A DNA stretch of 64,000 bases from Kitasatospora sp. NBC_00374 (lineage in GTDB: Bacteria > Actinomycetota > Actinomycetes > Streptomycetales > Streptomycetaceae). This document shows positions 7,216 to 15,018 of this stretch, piece by piece. The translations under genes were made by a program, and so were the position numbers. Each line of letters opens with the position of its first letter. Within the stretch, counting starts at the first letter, position 1. The DNA is taken from contig NZ_CP107964.1 of assembly GCF_041434935.1 (NCBI RefSeq), forward strand, positions 5,501,001 to 5,565,000, given 5' to 3'. Under the pieces are notes generated by a model. The model was not told the DNA's origin. It did not search any database and saw only the letters and a list, made by a program, of their open reading frames with translations.

Positions 7216-7965
7216 GTGAACAAGGCTCAGCTTGTCGAAGCGGTGGCCGAGCAGCTGGGCGGTCGCAAGGCTGCCGCAGAGGCCGTCGACGCAGTGCTCG
7301 ACACCATGGTGCGTGCCGTTGTGGCAGGAGACCGCGTGTCGGTCACCGGTTTCGGCACCTTCGAGAAGGTGGAGCGCTCCGCGCGCTTCGCCCGTAACCC
7401 GCAGACCGGTGAGCGGGTCAAGGTCAAGAAGACCGCGGTTCCGCGCTTCCGTCCCGGCCAGGGCTTCAAGGACCTGGTCTCCGGCGCCAAGAAGCTGCCG
7501 AAGGAAGGCCCCTCGGTGAAGAAGGCCCCCAAGGGCTCCCTCACCCCGGGCAAGAGCGGCACCACCGCCGCCGTGAAGCGCGCCGCCACCAAGCGCGCCG
7601 CTGCCGCCGCCGCTGCGGCTCCGGCCGCGGCCAAGAAGACGGCCGCCCGCAAGGCGACCACCACCGCGAAGAAGGCCACGGCGGTCAAGAAGACCACCAC
7701 CGCCCGCTCCACGGCGTCCAAGGCCACCGCGGCGAAGACCACGGCGGCCAAGACCACGGCGGCGAAGACCACCGCGGCCAAGACGACGGCGGCCAAGACC
7801 ACCGCGGCGAAGACCACCGCGGCGAAGAAGGCCACCCCCGCCAAGACCGCGGCGGCCAAGAAGGCCACCCCCGCCAAGAAGACGACGGCAGTGGCCAAGA
7901 AGACCGCTCCGGCGAAGAAGACCGCCACGCGCAAGACCACCGCGCGCAAGGCCACCGCCAAGTAG
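7216..7965 (+). CDS. hupS: HU-family nucleoid protein with lysine-rich tail (HupS type)
   Basis: Residues 1 to about 92 are a canonical HU dimer fold: MNKAQLVEAVAEQLGG, VTGFGTFEKVERSARFARNP, and the DNA-binding arm ending FRPGQGFKDL. The remaining 157 residues form a histone-H1-like tail of lysine, alanine and threonine (AAKKTAARK, AKTTAAKTT, ATPAKK). This architecture is HupS of Streptomyces, associated with spore nucleoid compaction. The GTG at 7216 follows GAAGGGGAAG. At 249 residues it is longer than the roughly 215-220 I recall for S. coelicolor, mainly through the repeat in the tail. The tail has no defined fold and should bind DNA electrostatically. Confidence 0.95.
   Translation: MNKAQLVEAVAEQLGGRKAAAEAVDAVLDTMVRAVVAGDRVSVTGFGTFEKVERSARFARNPQTGERVKVKKTAVPRFRPGQGFKDLVSGAKKLPKEGPSVKKAPKGSLTPGKSGTTAAVKRAATKRAAAAAAAAPAAAKKTAARKATTTAKKATAVKKTTTARSTASKATAAKTTAAKTTAAKTTAAKTTAAKTTAAKTTAAKKATPAKTAAAKKATPAKKTTAVAKKTAPAKKTATRKTTARKATAK
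7726..7830 (+). repeat. 15-bp tandem repeat inside the hupS tail
   Basis: Six complete units of the pattern ACSGCGGCSAAGACS (encoding TAAKT) plus a seventh ending AAG, in perfect 15-base phase. Units differ only at synonymous third positions, which suggests recent expansion with drift. Confidence 0.9.
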
Positions 7966-8050
7966 CTCCGGCGGAGCTCGACCGGCAGCGGCCGGACGCA
8001 CCGCGCAGGACCGTCGGTGCGGGGCAGGATCGGCAGGACCAGCAAGACGA

Positions 8051-8102
8051 CGGCTGCGGCGGCCCGAACTCCGGTGAATCCCGGGGTGGGCCGCCGCAGC
8101 CG
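8051..8102. terminator. Bidirectional terminator between hupS and the GntR gene
   Basis: CGGCTGCGGCGGCCC (8051-8065) and its complement GGGCCGCCGCAGCCG (8088-8102) form a perfect 15-bp stem. It sits between convergent genes and can serve both. Confidence 0.75.
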
Positions 8103-8147
8103 TGTGCGTTCCGAAGGACGCGCGGGGCCGGTCGGCGTGACGTCCGC

Positions 8148-8918
8148 TCAGTGCCCCTGGACCGGGAGCTCGTAGACGATCTCCCAGCGGGAGTCGGGCA
8201 CGACCAGGTCGGCGGTCTCCACCGCCCGGCCGTCCGGGTCGTAGGAGGTCCGCTCGATCAGCGTCACCAGGTCGCCGGCCGAGATGCCGAGCAGGTGGGC
8301 CTGTTCCTGGGTGGCCCGGGCCGGGCGGGGGCGTTCCACCACCCGGTCGACCACGATCCCGATCGAGGCCATCCGTTCCACCACGCCGCGCCCGGCGAGC
8401 GGGCCCAGTTCGGGCAGCAGGACCGGGGTTCCGCCGGTGACCGCCATCGGCTCCCAGCTCTCGGCGGTCTGCACCGGCCGACCGTCGGTCAGGAACTCGT
8501 AGCAGGTGCGTACGGTCGGATCGCCGGGCTCGATGCCGAGCCGGACGGCGATCCGCGGCGGGGCCGGGGTGCGGGCGAAGCTGTGGGCGTCCCAGGTGCC
8601 GGCCGGGGTCCGTTCGTCGAGACCGGGCCGCAGCGGGGGCCGGGCGGTGCGGCCGTCGTCGCCGCGGAGACGGGAGCGCACCATCGGGCGGCGCTCGGCG
8701 GGCACCCGTACGTACGTCCCCGATCCGGCCCGGCCCTCCAGGACGCCCTCGACGATCAGCAGTTCCTGCGCCCGTTGCAGCACGTTCGCGCCGACCCGGT
8801 AGCTGAGGGCGAGTTGGGCGCGGGACGGCAGCCGCTCACCGACCCGCCACTCGCCGCCGGCCACCCGGTGGCGCAGGTCGTCGGCGATCCGCAGGTACGG
8901 GGGCTCCTCCGAAGGCAT
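8148..8918 (-). CDS. GntR/HutC-family regulator with UTRA domain
   Basis: A 256-residue transcription factor. Residues 5-75 are a GntR winged HTH (YLRIADDLRHRVAGGEW, LPSRAQLALSYRVGANVLQRA, GSGTYVRVP). Residues about 110-250 match a UTRA/chorismate-lyase-like ligand domain. Upstream, and shared with the divergent pair of small genes, lies an AT-rich palindrome (9003-9020), so auto-control and control of those genes are likely. The HTH recognition helix, with NVLQRA where many members have TVRRA, is slightly unusual. The ligand is unknown. Confidence 0.85.
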   Translation of the reverse strand: MPSEEPPYLRIADDLRHRVAGGEWRVGERLPSRAQLALSYRVGANVLQRAQELLIVEGVLEGRAGSGTYVRVPAERRPMVRSRLRGDDGRTARPPLRPGLDERTPAGTWDAHSFARTPAPPRIAVRLGIEPGDPTVRTCYEFLTDGRPVQTAESWEPMAVTGGTPVLLPELGPLAGRGVVERMASIGIVVDRVVERPRPARATQEQAHLLGISAGDLVTLIERTSYDPDGRAVETADLVVPDSRWEIVYELPVQGH

Positions 8919-8978
8919 ATCCGGCTCTCCCGGCGGCAGGCTCGGCCCCTGCGCTTCGGCAGGGCGGGTGATTCAGCA

Positions 8979-9021
8979 TTGACAATCTAATGCATCAGGT
9001 GGAATCTAATGATTTAGATTT
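8979..9021. promoter_or_regulatory. AT-rich operator/promoter between GntR gene and small genes
   Basis: AATCTAA-TGAT-TTAGATT (9003-9020) is a perfect 7-bp inverted repeat, and AATCTAATG also occurs at 8984-8992. TTGACA at 8979-8984 is a consensus -35 and AATCTA at 9003-9008 could be its -10 (18-base gap) for the rightward genes. The operator would cover that -10, as expected for GntR repression. Confidence 0.7.
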
Positions 9022-9059
9022 ACCTTGAGTGAGTGGCTGCATGCAGGGAGAAACATCGC

Positions 9060-9314
9060 GTGCGGAGTACCAGGGCGTTCGCCCTCGCCGGACGTCTCGC
9101 CCTCGCGGCCGGCAGCAGGGCCAGGGTCCGCCGGCGGCCCGGGGGAGGCGGCTACCGGGTGGAGGCGTCGCTTGCCGACGATCTCGGGGAAGACGCGCAC
9201 CGCGCGGTGCTCGCCGCGCTGGCCGAGGCCGACCGCTACGGCCACCAGTACAGCAACGCGGCCCACCTGGTCTGGGCCGAGATCGACGACGACAGCGAGG
9301 AGCCACCGAGATGA
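9060..9314 (+). CDS. Small hypothetical protein A
   Basis: An 84-residue protein with a basic first third (SRARVRRRPGGGGYR) and an acidic helical end (EDAHRAVLAALAEADRYGHQYSNAAHLVWAEIDDDSEE). I do not recognise the family. I start at the GTG at 9060 because AGGGAG lies about nine bases upstream; an ATG at 9033 would add nine residues. Its stop overlaps the next start as ATGA, so translation is probably coupled. It is transcribed away from the GntR gene and is probably its target. Confidence 0.65.
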   Translation: MRSTRAFALAGRLALAAGSRARVRRRPGGGGYRVEASLADDLGEDAHRAVLAALAEADRYGHQYSNAAHLVWAEIDDDSEEPPR

Positions 9315-9625
9315 CCACCGCCAACGCCCCACGGCAGGTCACCGTGTCCATCGAGGGCGTCGCCGGGCCGGCCACCTTCAGCCGGCTGCCGGACGCCCTT
9401 GCGGCGCTCTGGCGGTCCCTGCGGATGCTGCCGCTCGGCTGGACCCAGTACGACGCCTACCGTGCCTTCTTCGGACCGGGCGTGGTGGAGCGGGTCGAGG
9501 CGGCGCTGGCGCGGGACGGGCAGCTGGCCATGACCTTCACCATGGCGGGCCGTTCACACGTCGTCAGAGTGGTCCCCACCCAGCCGGCGGACCGGACCCG
9601 GGACCGCACGGCGCACCACGGGTGA
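9311..9625 (+). CDS. Small hypothetical protein B
   Basis: A 104-residue protein, overlapping the previous gene by four bases (ATGA). Predicted mixed fold: a beta-rich start (RQVTVSIEGVAGPATFS), a helix (LPDALAALWRSLRML), then YDAYRAFFGPGVVERVEAALARDG and a short strand (LAMTFTMAGRSHVVRVV). No catalytic motif is visible. A two-gene overlapping unit under a GntR regulator suggests a partnered pair, but nothing in the sequence identifies a toxin-antitoxin or enzyme function. Confidence 0.65.
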   Translation: MTTANAPRQVTVSIEGVAGPATFSRLPDALAALWRSLRMLPLGWTQYDAYRAFFGPGVVERVEAALARDGQLAMTFTMAGRSHVVRVVPTQPADRTRDRTAHHG

Positions 9626-9645
9626 AGGGGCACGAGCCGCGGGGT

Positions 9646-9870
9646 TCAGGAATCCGCGCCGGGGTCGGGGAAGGTCTGCAGCGTCAGGAAGACCACCCGG
9701 CGGCTCTCGCCGCTGCCCTCGGTGCGGATCCGGACCCGCTGGCCGGGCCGCAGCAGGCGCAGGCCGCCGGCCTCGAAGGCCGCCGCGTCGAAGGGCACCG
9801 GAGTGCCGTCGTCGAGCAGGACGGAGCCCGTCCGGGTCGCGGCGTCGAAGGTGAACGAGGTGGCCTGCAT
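9646..9870 (-). CDS. Small cold-shock-like beta-barrel protein (hypothetical)
   Basis: A 74-residue protein with strand-like segments SFTFDAATRTGSVLLDDG, PVPFDAAAF, GQRVRIRTEG and RRVVFLTLQTF. The layout resembles a cold-shock/S1 OB fold: GSVLLDDGTPVPF recalls the GFI-DDG pattern, and LRPGQRVRI recalls the EGQRV motif of cold-shock proteins. The classical aromatic RNP motifs (KGFGFI, VFVH) are missing, so nucleic-acid binding is uncertain. It lies 29 bases from the cofC stop on the same strand and may be co-transcribed with it. Confidence 0.65.
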   Translation of the reverse strand: MQATSFTFDAATRTGSVLLDDGTPVPFDAAAFEAGGLRLLRPGQRVRIRTEGSGESRRVVFLTLQTFPDPGADS

Positions 9871-9899
9871 GCCAGCAGCATAGCGAGCGCCCGGTGCGC

Positions 9900-10625
9900 T
9901 CAGACCAGGGTGGCGGCCACGGTGGCGGTGTGCGGGCCGACGCCGAGGGCGAGCGCCTCGGCCAGGTCCGCGCCGGTGTCGACGTCCCGGCGCACCGACG
10001 GCACGTCCGGGAGCGGGAGTTCACGGGCGCCGTCGGCGGCGTGCCGGTCCCGGGAGCCGGGACCGAAGGCCGGGCGCAGGGCCCGTCCGGGCGGGCAGGC
10101 CAGCAGGGTGGTCCCGGTTCCCGGGGTGTCCGCGAGGAAGGCGCGGTGACCGGGCGGTACGGCGGCCAGGACGCGGGCGAGTTCGGCGGGCCGCAGCGCG
10201 GGGAGGTCGGCGGAGAGGGTGGCGAGGGGGGCGCGCGGAGCGAACAGGCGCGCTCGCGCCGCGCCGTGCGCCAGTGCGGGGTTGAGCCCGCCGTGCCGGC
10301 CGCCCGGTTCGTCCCCGACCACCAGCGCGCCGAGTGCGGCGACCCCGGCTGCCACCACCGGATCGCCGGTCACCACCAGGACCCGGGCCACCAGGGGGCA
10401 GGCCAGTGCGGCCGAGACGGTGTCCAGGGCGAACGCCAGCGCCAGCTCGGCCCGTCGCGCCCCGGCGAACGGCCCGAGCCGGCTCTTGGCCAGATCGAGC
10501 GGCTTCACGGGCAGAACGAGTGACCATCGGGGCACGGCCGAAGCCCCGCTGCCGCGTCCGGGCAGGGAGGGAGCGGGCGTGGGCGGCCCGGCGGGGCGTA
10601 CGGTGTCCTCGGTCATCGGCGCCAT
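9900..10625 (-). CDS. cofC: 2-phospho-L-lactate guanylyltransferase
   Basis: Nucleotidyltransferase of coenzyme F420 synthesis that activates a phospho-three-carbon acid (phosphoenolpyruvate or 2-phospholactate) with GTP. Length is 241 residues, with a Pro-rich N-terminal extension of about 30. The family start WSLVLPVKPLDLAKSRL (about residues 34-50) holds the nucleotide-binding loop. VVGDEPGG, LSADLPAL and the later FGPGSRDRHAADG are also typical. The start is uncertain between ATGs at 10625 and 10616. No other F420 gene is nearby; in Streptomyces the fbiAB genes usually lie elsewhere. Confidence 0.88.
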   Translation of the reverse strand: MAPMTEDTVRPAGPPTPAPSLPGRGSGASAVPRWSLVLPVKPLDLAKSRLGPFAGARRAELALAFALDTVSAALACPLVARVLVVTGDPVVAAGVAALGALVVGDEPGGRHGGLNPALAHGAARARLFAPRAPLATLSADLPALRPAELARVLAAVPPGHRAFLADTPGTGTTLLACPPGRALRPAFGPGSRDRHAADGARELPLPDVPSVRRDVDTGADLAEALALGVGPHTATVAATLV

Positions 10626-10923
10626 TCTGGCGTCGGGCCCGGAGCCCTGGCCAGCCGTGTCGCCCGTCCCGGCGTGCGGTTGCTCACGTGCCCGCCGCGA
10701 ACGGGCACGTCCGCTCGACAGCCGGTGCGCCCGCGGGTGAGACTGGTCCGCGCCTCGGGGCTGCTCCCGGCCGCCAGGCCGGGTGAGCCGCAGGTCAGGC
10801 CCTCACCGCTGGTGGCAGCGGTGGCAACCGAGGGGCCGGGCCGGCGACCCCGACCGGTGAGACCGGGAGGCGAGGGAAGACGTGCGGCACCCGGGGTGCC
10901 GCACCGGATGAGGAGGAGCTGGG

Positions 10924-11742
10924 GTGGCCCGCCGCTCGTACGCCAGGTTCGGCAACGCCGACTACGGCATCTGGTACCGCTTCGCGGCCGTGCTGGTGAA
11001 GCCGGTGACCACCGCCCTGGTGAAGCCGGACTGGCGCGGATGGGAGCACCTCCCGAAGGAGGGCGGCTTCCTGGCGGTGGTGAACCACAACTCGGTCATC
11101 GACCCGGTGGTCTACGCGCACTGGCAGTACAACAGCGGGCGGCCGCCGCGGATACTCGGCAAGTCCCAGCTGTTCTCGGTGCCGTTCATCGGGTTCATGC
11201 TGCGCAAGACCGGCCAGATCCCGGTGTTCCGGGAGTCCACCGACGCGGCCGAGGCGTTCCGCGCCGCGATCGACGCGGTCGAGCGCGGCCAGTGCGTGCA
11301 GTTCTACCCGGAGGGCACGCTCACCCGGGATCCCGACCTGTGGCCGATGACCGGCAAGAGCGGCGCCGCCCGGGTCGCGCTGATGACCGGCGCGCCGGTC
11401 ATCCCGGTGGCGCACTGGGGCGCGCACGAGATCGTCCCGCCCTACGGCCGGGGCGGGAAGAGCAAGTTCAACCTCTTCCCCCGGCACCGGGTGACGGTGG
11501 CCGCGGGACCGCCGGTGGACCTCAGCCGGTACCAGGGCAAGGAACTCACCGCGCAGGTGCTGCGCGAGGCCACCGAGGACATCATGGCCGCGATCACCGA
11601 CGTGCTGGCCGGCATCCGTGGTGAACTTCCCCCGGCCGAGCGTTACGACATGCGCCGCGCCGCCCGGGAGCGGGCCGCGACGGCGGCCGGCAAGCGCGAG
11701 CGCGCGGCCGGCGAGGACGACACCGAGGAGCAGGTCCAGTGA
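10924..11742 (+). CDS. plsC: 1-acyl-sn-glycerol-3-phosphate acyltransferase
   Basis: A 272-residue membrane-associated acyltransferase of phospholipid synthesis. Motif I is NHNSVIDP (HX4D, near residue 57), motif III is FYPEGTLTRD (near 135), and APVIPVAHWG is motif IV. The last 30 residues are charged and probably disordered. The GTG at 10924 follows GAGGAGCTGGG. Its stop overlaps the gpsA start by four bases (GTGA), so lysophosphatidate acylation and glycerol-3-phosphate supply are co-expressed. Acyl specificity cannot be read from the sequence. Confidence 0.93.
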   Translation: MARRSYARFGNADYGIWYRFAAVLVKPVTTALVKPDWRGWEHLPKEGGFLAVVNHNSVIDPVVYAHWQYNSGRPPRILGKSQLFSVPFIGFMLRKTGQIPVFRESTDAAEAFRAAIDAVERGQCVQFYPEGTLTRDPDLWPMTGKSGAARVALMTGAPVIPVAHWGAHEIVPPYGRGGKSKFNLFPRHRVTVAAGPPVDLSRYQGKELTAQVLREATEDIMAAITDVLAGIRGELPPAERYDMRRAARERAATAAGKRERAAGEDDTEEQVQ

Positions 11743-12740
11743 CCCGTTGTGCCGTATTCGGGAACGGATCCTGGGGCACCGCCTTCGCGATGATCCTGGC
11801 CGACGCCGGTTGCGAGGTCTCCCTGTGGGGCCGCCGCAAGGAGCTCGCCGACGCCATCAACCAGACCCGCGTCAACCCGGACTACCTGCCGGGAGTCCGG
11901 CTGCCCGAGTCGGTCCGGGCCACCGCCGACCCCGCCGAGGCGATGGCGGGCGCGGACTTCGCGGTGCTGGTGGTGCCCTCGCAGACGCTGCGCGAGAACC
12001 TCGCCGCCTGGGCGCCGCTGCTCGGTCCGCAGACGGTGCTGGTCAGCCTGATGAAGGGCATCGAACTCGGCACCGCCAAGCGGATGACCGAGGTGCTGCA
12101 GGAGGTCGCCGGGGTCGGTCCCGAGCGGGTGGCCGTGGTCAGCGGGCCCAACCTGGCACGGGAGATCGCGAACCGCCAGCCGGCCGCCACCGTGGTCGCG
12201 TGCACCGACGAGTCGGTCGCCAAGCGGCTCCAGACGGCCTGTCACACGCCCTACTTCCGCCCGTACACCAACACCGACGTGGTCGGCTGCGAGCTCGGCG
12301 GCGCGGTCAAGAACGTGATCGGGCTGGCGGTCGGCATGGCCGACGGCATGGGCCTGGGCGACAACACCAAGGCCACCCTGATCACCCGCGGCCTGGCCGA
12401 GACCACCCGGCTCGGTGTCGCGCTCGGCGCCGACCCGCTCACCTTCGCCGGCCTGGCCGGCATGGGCGACCTGGTCGCCACCTGTTCCTCGCCGCTGTCC
12501 CGCAACCACACCTTCGGCACCAACCTCGGCCGCGGCATGACCCTGGAGCAGGCGGTCGCGGCGACCAGCCAGACCGCGGAGGGCGTCAAGTCCTGCGAGT
12601 CGGTGCTCGACCTGGCCCGGCGCAGCGGAGTCGACATGCCGATCGTCGAGGCCGTGGTCGACGTGGTCCACAACGGGCGTCCGACCCGCGAGGTGCTCAA
12701 GGGGCTGATGGCGCGTTCGGCCAAGCCGGAGCGCCGGTGA
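11739..12740 (+). CDS. gpsA: Glycerol-3-phosphate dehydrogenase [NAD(P)+]
   Basis: Reduces dihydroxyacetone phosphate to sn-glycerol 3-phosphate for phospholipids; 333 residues, the normal size. The Rossmann motif GNGSWGTAFA is at residues 8-17. LVSLMKGIE, VSGPNLAREI and the catalytic-lysine helix GAVKNVIGLAVGM (near residue 190) are present, followed by RSGVDMPIV near the end. The GTG start overlaps the plsC stop. ddlA begins 40 bases later and may share the transcript. Confidence 0.97.
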   Translation: MTRCAVFGNGSWGTAFAMILADAGCEVSLWGRRKELADAINQTRVNPDYLPGVRLPESVRATADPAEAMAGADFAVLVVPSQTLRENLAAWAPLLGPQTVLVSLMKGIELGTAKRMTEVLQEVAGVGPERVAVVSGPNLAREIANRQPAATVVACTDESVAKRLQTACHTPYFRPYTNTDVVGCELGGAVKNVIGLAVGMADGMGLGDNTKATLITRGLAETTRLGVALGADPLTFAGLAGMGDLVATCSSPLSRNHTFGTNLGRGMTLEQAVAATSQTAEGVKSCESVLDLARRSGVDMPIVEAVVDVVHNGRPTREVLKGLMARSAKPERR

Positions 12741-12780
12741 CAGGAACCGGAAACATCCGCACGGTAGTCTCAAAAGCGAT

Positions 12781-13923
12781 ATGAGCATCGAAAAGACCTC
12801 CCCGAACCACGCGGCCAAGCCGCGCGTCGCGATCGTCTTCGGCGGCCGCAGCTCCGAGCACCCCATCTCGGTCGTCACGGCCGGCAGTGTGCTCAGGGCG
12901 ATCGACCGGAGCAAGTACGAGGTGCTGCCGATCGGCATCACCCATGAGGGCCGCTGGGCCCTGGTCGGGGACGAGCCCGACCGGATGGCCATCACCGACG
13001 GCCGGCTTCCCGACGTCGACCAGGTCGCCGAGTCCACCGAGGGCCAGGTCGCGCTGCCGGGCAGCCCCGCCAGCCGCGAGGTGGTCTGGAGCGAGCCGGG
13101 CGCCGCGCCCAAGGTGCTCGGCGAGGTGGACGTGGTGCTGCCGCTGCTGCACGGTCCCTGGGGCGAGGACGGCACCCTGCAGGGCCTGCTGGAGCTCTCC
13201 GGGGTGCCGTACGTCGGCTCCGGCGTGCTGGCCAGCGCGGCCGGCATGGACAAGGAGTACACCAAGCGGATCCTCGCCTCGCACGGCATCGGCGTGGGCG
13301 ACTGGACGGTCGTCCGGCCCCGTGAGTGGGAGAGCGAGCAGGGCCGCGCCGCCGCCCGGGAGCGGATCGCCGCGCTCGGCCTGCCGCTGTTCGTGAAGCC
13401 CTGCCGGGCGGGTTCCAGCATGGGCATCACCAAGGTCAAGGACCTGGCCGGGCTGGACGCCGCGATCGAGGAGGCCCGCCGCCACGACCCGAAGATCATC
13501 GTGGAGGCCGGGGTCGCCGGCCGCGAGATCGAGTGCGCGGTGCTGGAGTTCGAGGACGGCCCGCGGGCCAGCGTGCCGGCCGAGATCCTGGTCGGCGGGG
13601 ACTTCGAGTTCTACGACTTCGAGGCCAAGTACATCGACTCCTCCGAGGTCGAGATCCCGGCCCGGCTGGACGCCCAGCAGACCGCCGAGATCCGCCGCCA
13701 GGCCGTGGCGGCGTTCGAGGCGCTCGGCTGCGAGGGCCTGGCCCGGGTCGACTTCTTCCTGCTGGAGGACGGCAGCTGGATGGTGAACGAGATCAACACC
13801 ATGCCCGGCTTCACCCCCATCTCGGCCTACCCGAAGATGTGGGAGGCCAGCGGGGTCCCGTACCCGGAGCTGATCGACCGCCTGCTGCAGGCCGCGCTGC
13901 GGCGCCCGACCGGCCTGCGGTAG
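12781..13923 (+). CDS. ddlA: D-alanine--D-alanine ligase
   Basis: ATP-grasp enzyme that makes the D-Ala-D-Ala peptide for peptidoglycan; 380 residues. VFGGRSSEHPIS near residue 20 is the first substrate-binding motif. HGPWGEDGTLQGLLE, KPCRAGSSMGITKV (ATP loop) and MVNEINTMPGFT (Mg ligands near the end) follow. The omega-loop reads FEAKYID, which indicates a D-Ala-D-Ala ligase rather than a VanA-type D-Ala-D-Lac ligase. The ATG at 12781 opens with a short hydrophilic extension of about 15 residues. A tight terminator hairpin lies 30 bases after the stop. Confidence 0.97.
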   Translation: MSIEKTSPNHAAKPRVAIVFGGRSSEHPISVVTAGSVLRAIDRSKYEVLPIGITHEGRWALVGDEPDRMAITDGRLPDVDQVAESTEGQVALPGSPASREVVWSEPGAAPKVLGEVDVVLPLLHGPWGEDGTLQGLLELSGVPYVGSGVLASAAGMDKEYTKRILASHGIGVGDWTVVRPREWESEQGRAAARERIAALGLPLFVKPCRAGSSMGITKVKDLAGLDAAIEEARRHDPKIIVEAGVAGREIECAVLEFEDGPRASVPAEILVGGDFEFYDFEAKYIDSSEVEIPARLDAQQTAEIRRQAVAAFEALGCEGLARVDFFLLEDGSWMVNEINTMPGFTPISAYPKMWEASGVPYPELIDRLLQAALRRPTGLR

Positions 13924-13954
13924 GCCCCGGCCGGAACTCCCGGCGGACATCGCG

Positions 13955-13983
13955 GAGCAGGCCCCGCGGCCCGGGGCCTGCTC
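13955..13983. terminator. ddlA / DUF3515 convergent terminator
   Basis: GAGCAGGCCCCG (13955-13966) and CGGGGCCTGCTC (13972-13983) form a perfect 12-bp stem with a five-base loop between two convergent genes. Confidence 0.8.
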
Positions 13984-14011
13984 GCCGTCCCGGACGGCGG
14001 GCGGTCCGGCC

Positions 14012-14518
14012 TCAGAGGCCGTCGGGGACGGTGGCCTTGATGGCGTCCGCGAACGAGCCGAGCGGGTCGGTGTAGCCGGGGTAGGCGCCCTTGGGTACCT
14101 CGATCTCGACGTACGCCTTGCGCAGCGTGGTGACGAAGCGGTACCCGCCGTCGGGCGTCCCGGACATCCCCCACTGCACGTCGTTGACCTCGGGGGACTG
14201 CTTCAGCGGGTCGTCGTCCAGGTAGCCGGGCCGCTCGATGCCGCAGCGCAGCACCGTCCGCGGCGAGCTGCCCCAGGCGGCGGTGTACGGCGACGCGGGG
14301 GAGGGGTCCTCACGCCGGTGACCGAGAACCGTGTCGGGCAGCGCCCGGTCCAGCGTGGCGCAGTACTCGGCGGCCCCGGCCCGGGGCACCGGCGGGGTGA
14401 CCTCCGCGGGTGCGGCCCAGACGAAGGGCAGCACGACGACCCCGGTCAGCAGCACCGCGGGCAGGGTCAGCCAGCGGACCGGGGCGGGCAGCGTGGTCAG
14501 GCGGGAGGTCAGGGTCAC
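14012..14518 (-). CDS. DUF3515 family membrane-anchored protein
   Basis: A 168-residue protein with one N-terminal hydrophobic segment (about residues 17-36, WLTLPAVLLTGVVVLPFVWA) and an exported domain. Two conserved cysteines (YCATLD, LRCGIERPGY) probably form a disulfide, and the C-terminal half (DGGYRFVTTLRKAYVEIEVP) matches the DUF3515 pattern of actinobacteria. The function is unknown. The GTG start at 14518 fits the TM topology. The upstream Lrp-like gene is on the same strand with about 20 bases between, so they may be co-transcribed. Confidence 0.82.
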   Translation of the reverse strand: MTLTSRLTTLPAPVRWLTLPAVLLTGVVVLPFVWAAPAEVTPPVPRAGAAEYCATLDRALPDTVLGHRREDPSPASPYTAAWGSSPRTVLRCGIERPGYLDDDPLKQSPEVNDVQWGMSGTPDGGYRFVTTLRKAYVEIEVPKGAYPGYTDPLGSFADAIKATVPDGL

Positions 14519-14538
14519 CCGCCGATGCTAGCCGGGCC

Positions 14539-14772
14539 TTACAGGTTCACCACCGGGCAGGTCAGGGTCCGGGTGATGCCCTCGACCTGCTGCACCTGGG
14601 CGACGACCATCCGTCCCAGGTTGTCCATCGTGTCGGCCGCGGCACGGACGATCACGTCGTACGGTCCGGTGACGTCCTCGGCGGTGAGGACGCCCTCGAT
14701 CTTGGAGATGGACTCGGCCACGGCCGTCGCCTTGCCCACCTCGGTCTGGATCAGGATGTATGCATGGACCAC
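14539..14772 (-). CDS. Stand-alone Lrp/AsnC ligand-binding (RAM) domain protein
   Basis: A 77-residue protein equal to only the C-terminal alpha-beta sandwich of Lrp/AsnC regulators: VHAYILIQTEVGKATAVAES, GVLTAEDVTGPYDVIVRAAA, and TRTLTCPVVNL. No DNA-binding domain is present. The GTG at 14772 has a GGAGG site six bases upstream, so this is a genuine short gene rather than a fragment. Such proteins form decamer-like rings that bind small ligands in other bacteria. The partner or ligand here is unknown. It is divergent from thiL and upstream of the DUF3515 gene. Confidence 0.88.
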   Translation of the reverse strand: MVHAYILIQTEVGKATAVAESISKIEGVLTAEDVTGPYDVIVRAAADTMDNLGRMVVAQVQQVEGITRTLTCPVVNL

Positions 14773-15018
14773 AGGGACCTCCAGGCGGCTCGGGAACGGA
14801 GATCGCCCTCCGGGGACCGGCCAGGGTGGTGCGGCGGGCCGACCGGCAGGCTGGATGACCACGCTACCGCGCGGTGGCGCCGGTACGGGAGTCCCCTGCC
14901 GGGCCCAAGGGCGTACGCTGCGCGCGGGGGCGCGCGGGACTCGGGTGGGCGCAGGCGTGCCGACCAGGGCCGCGGAGCCATCCGCAGGCTCGGACGACGT
15001 GAGTTGAGAGGACGGCAG

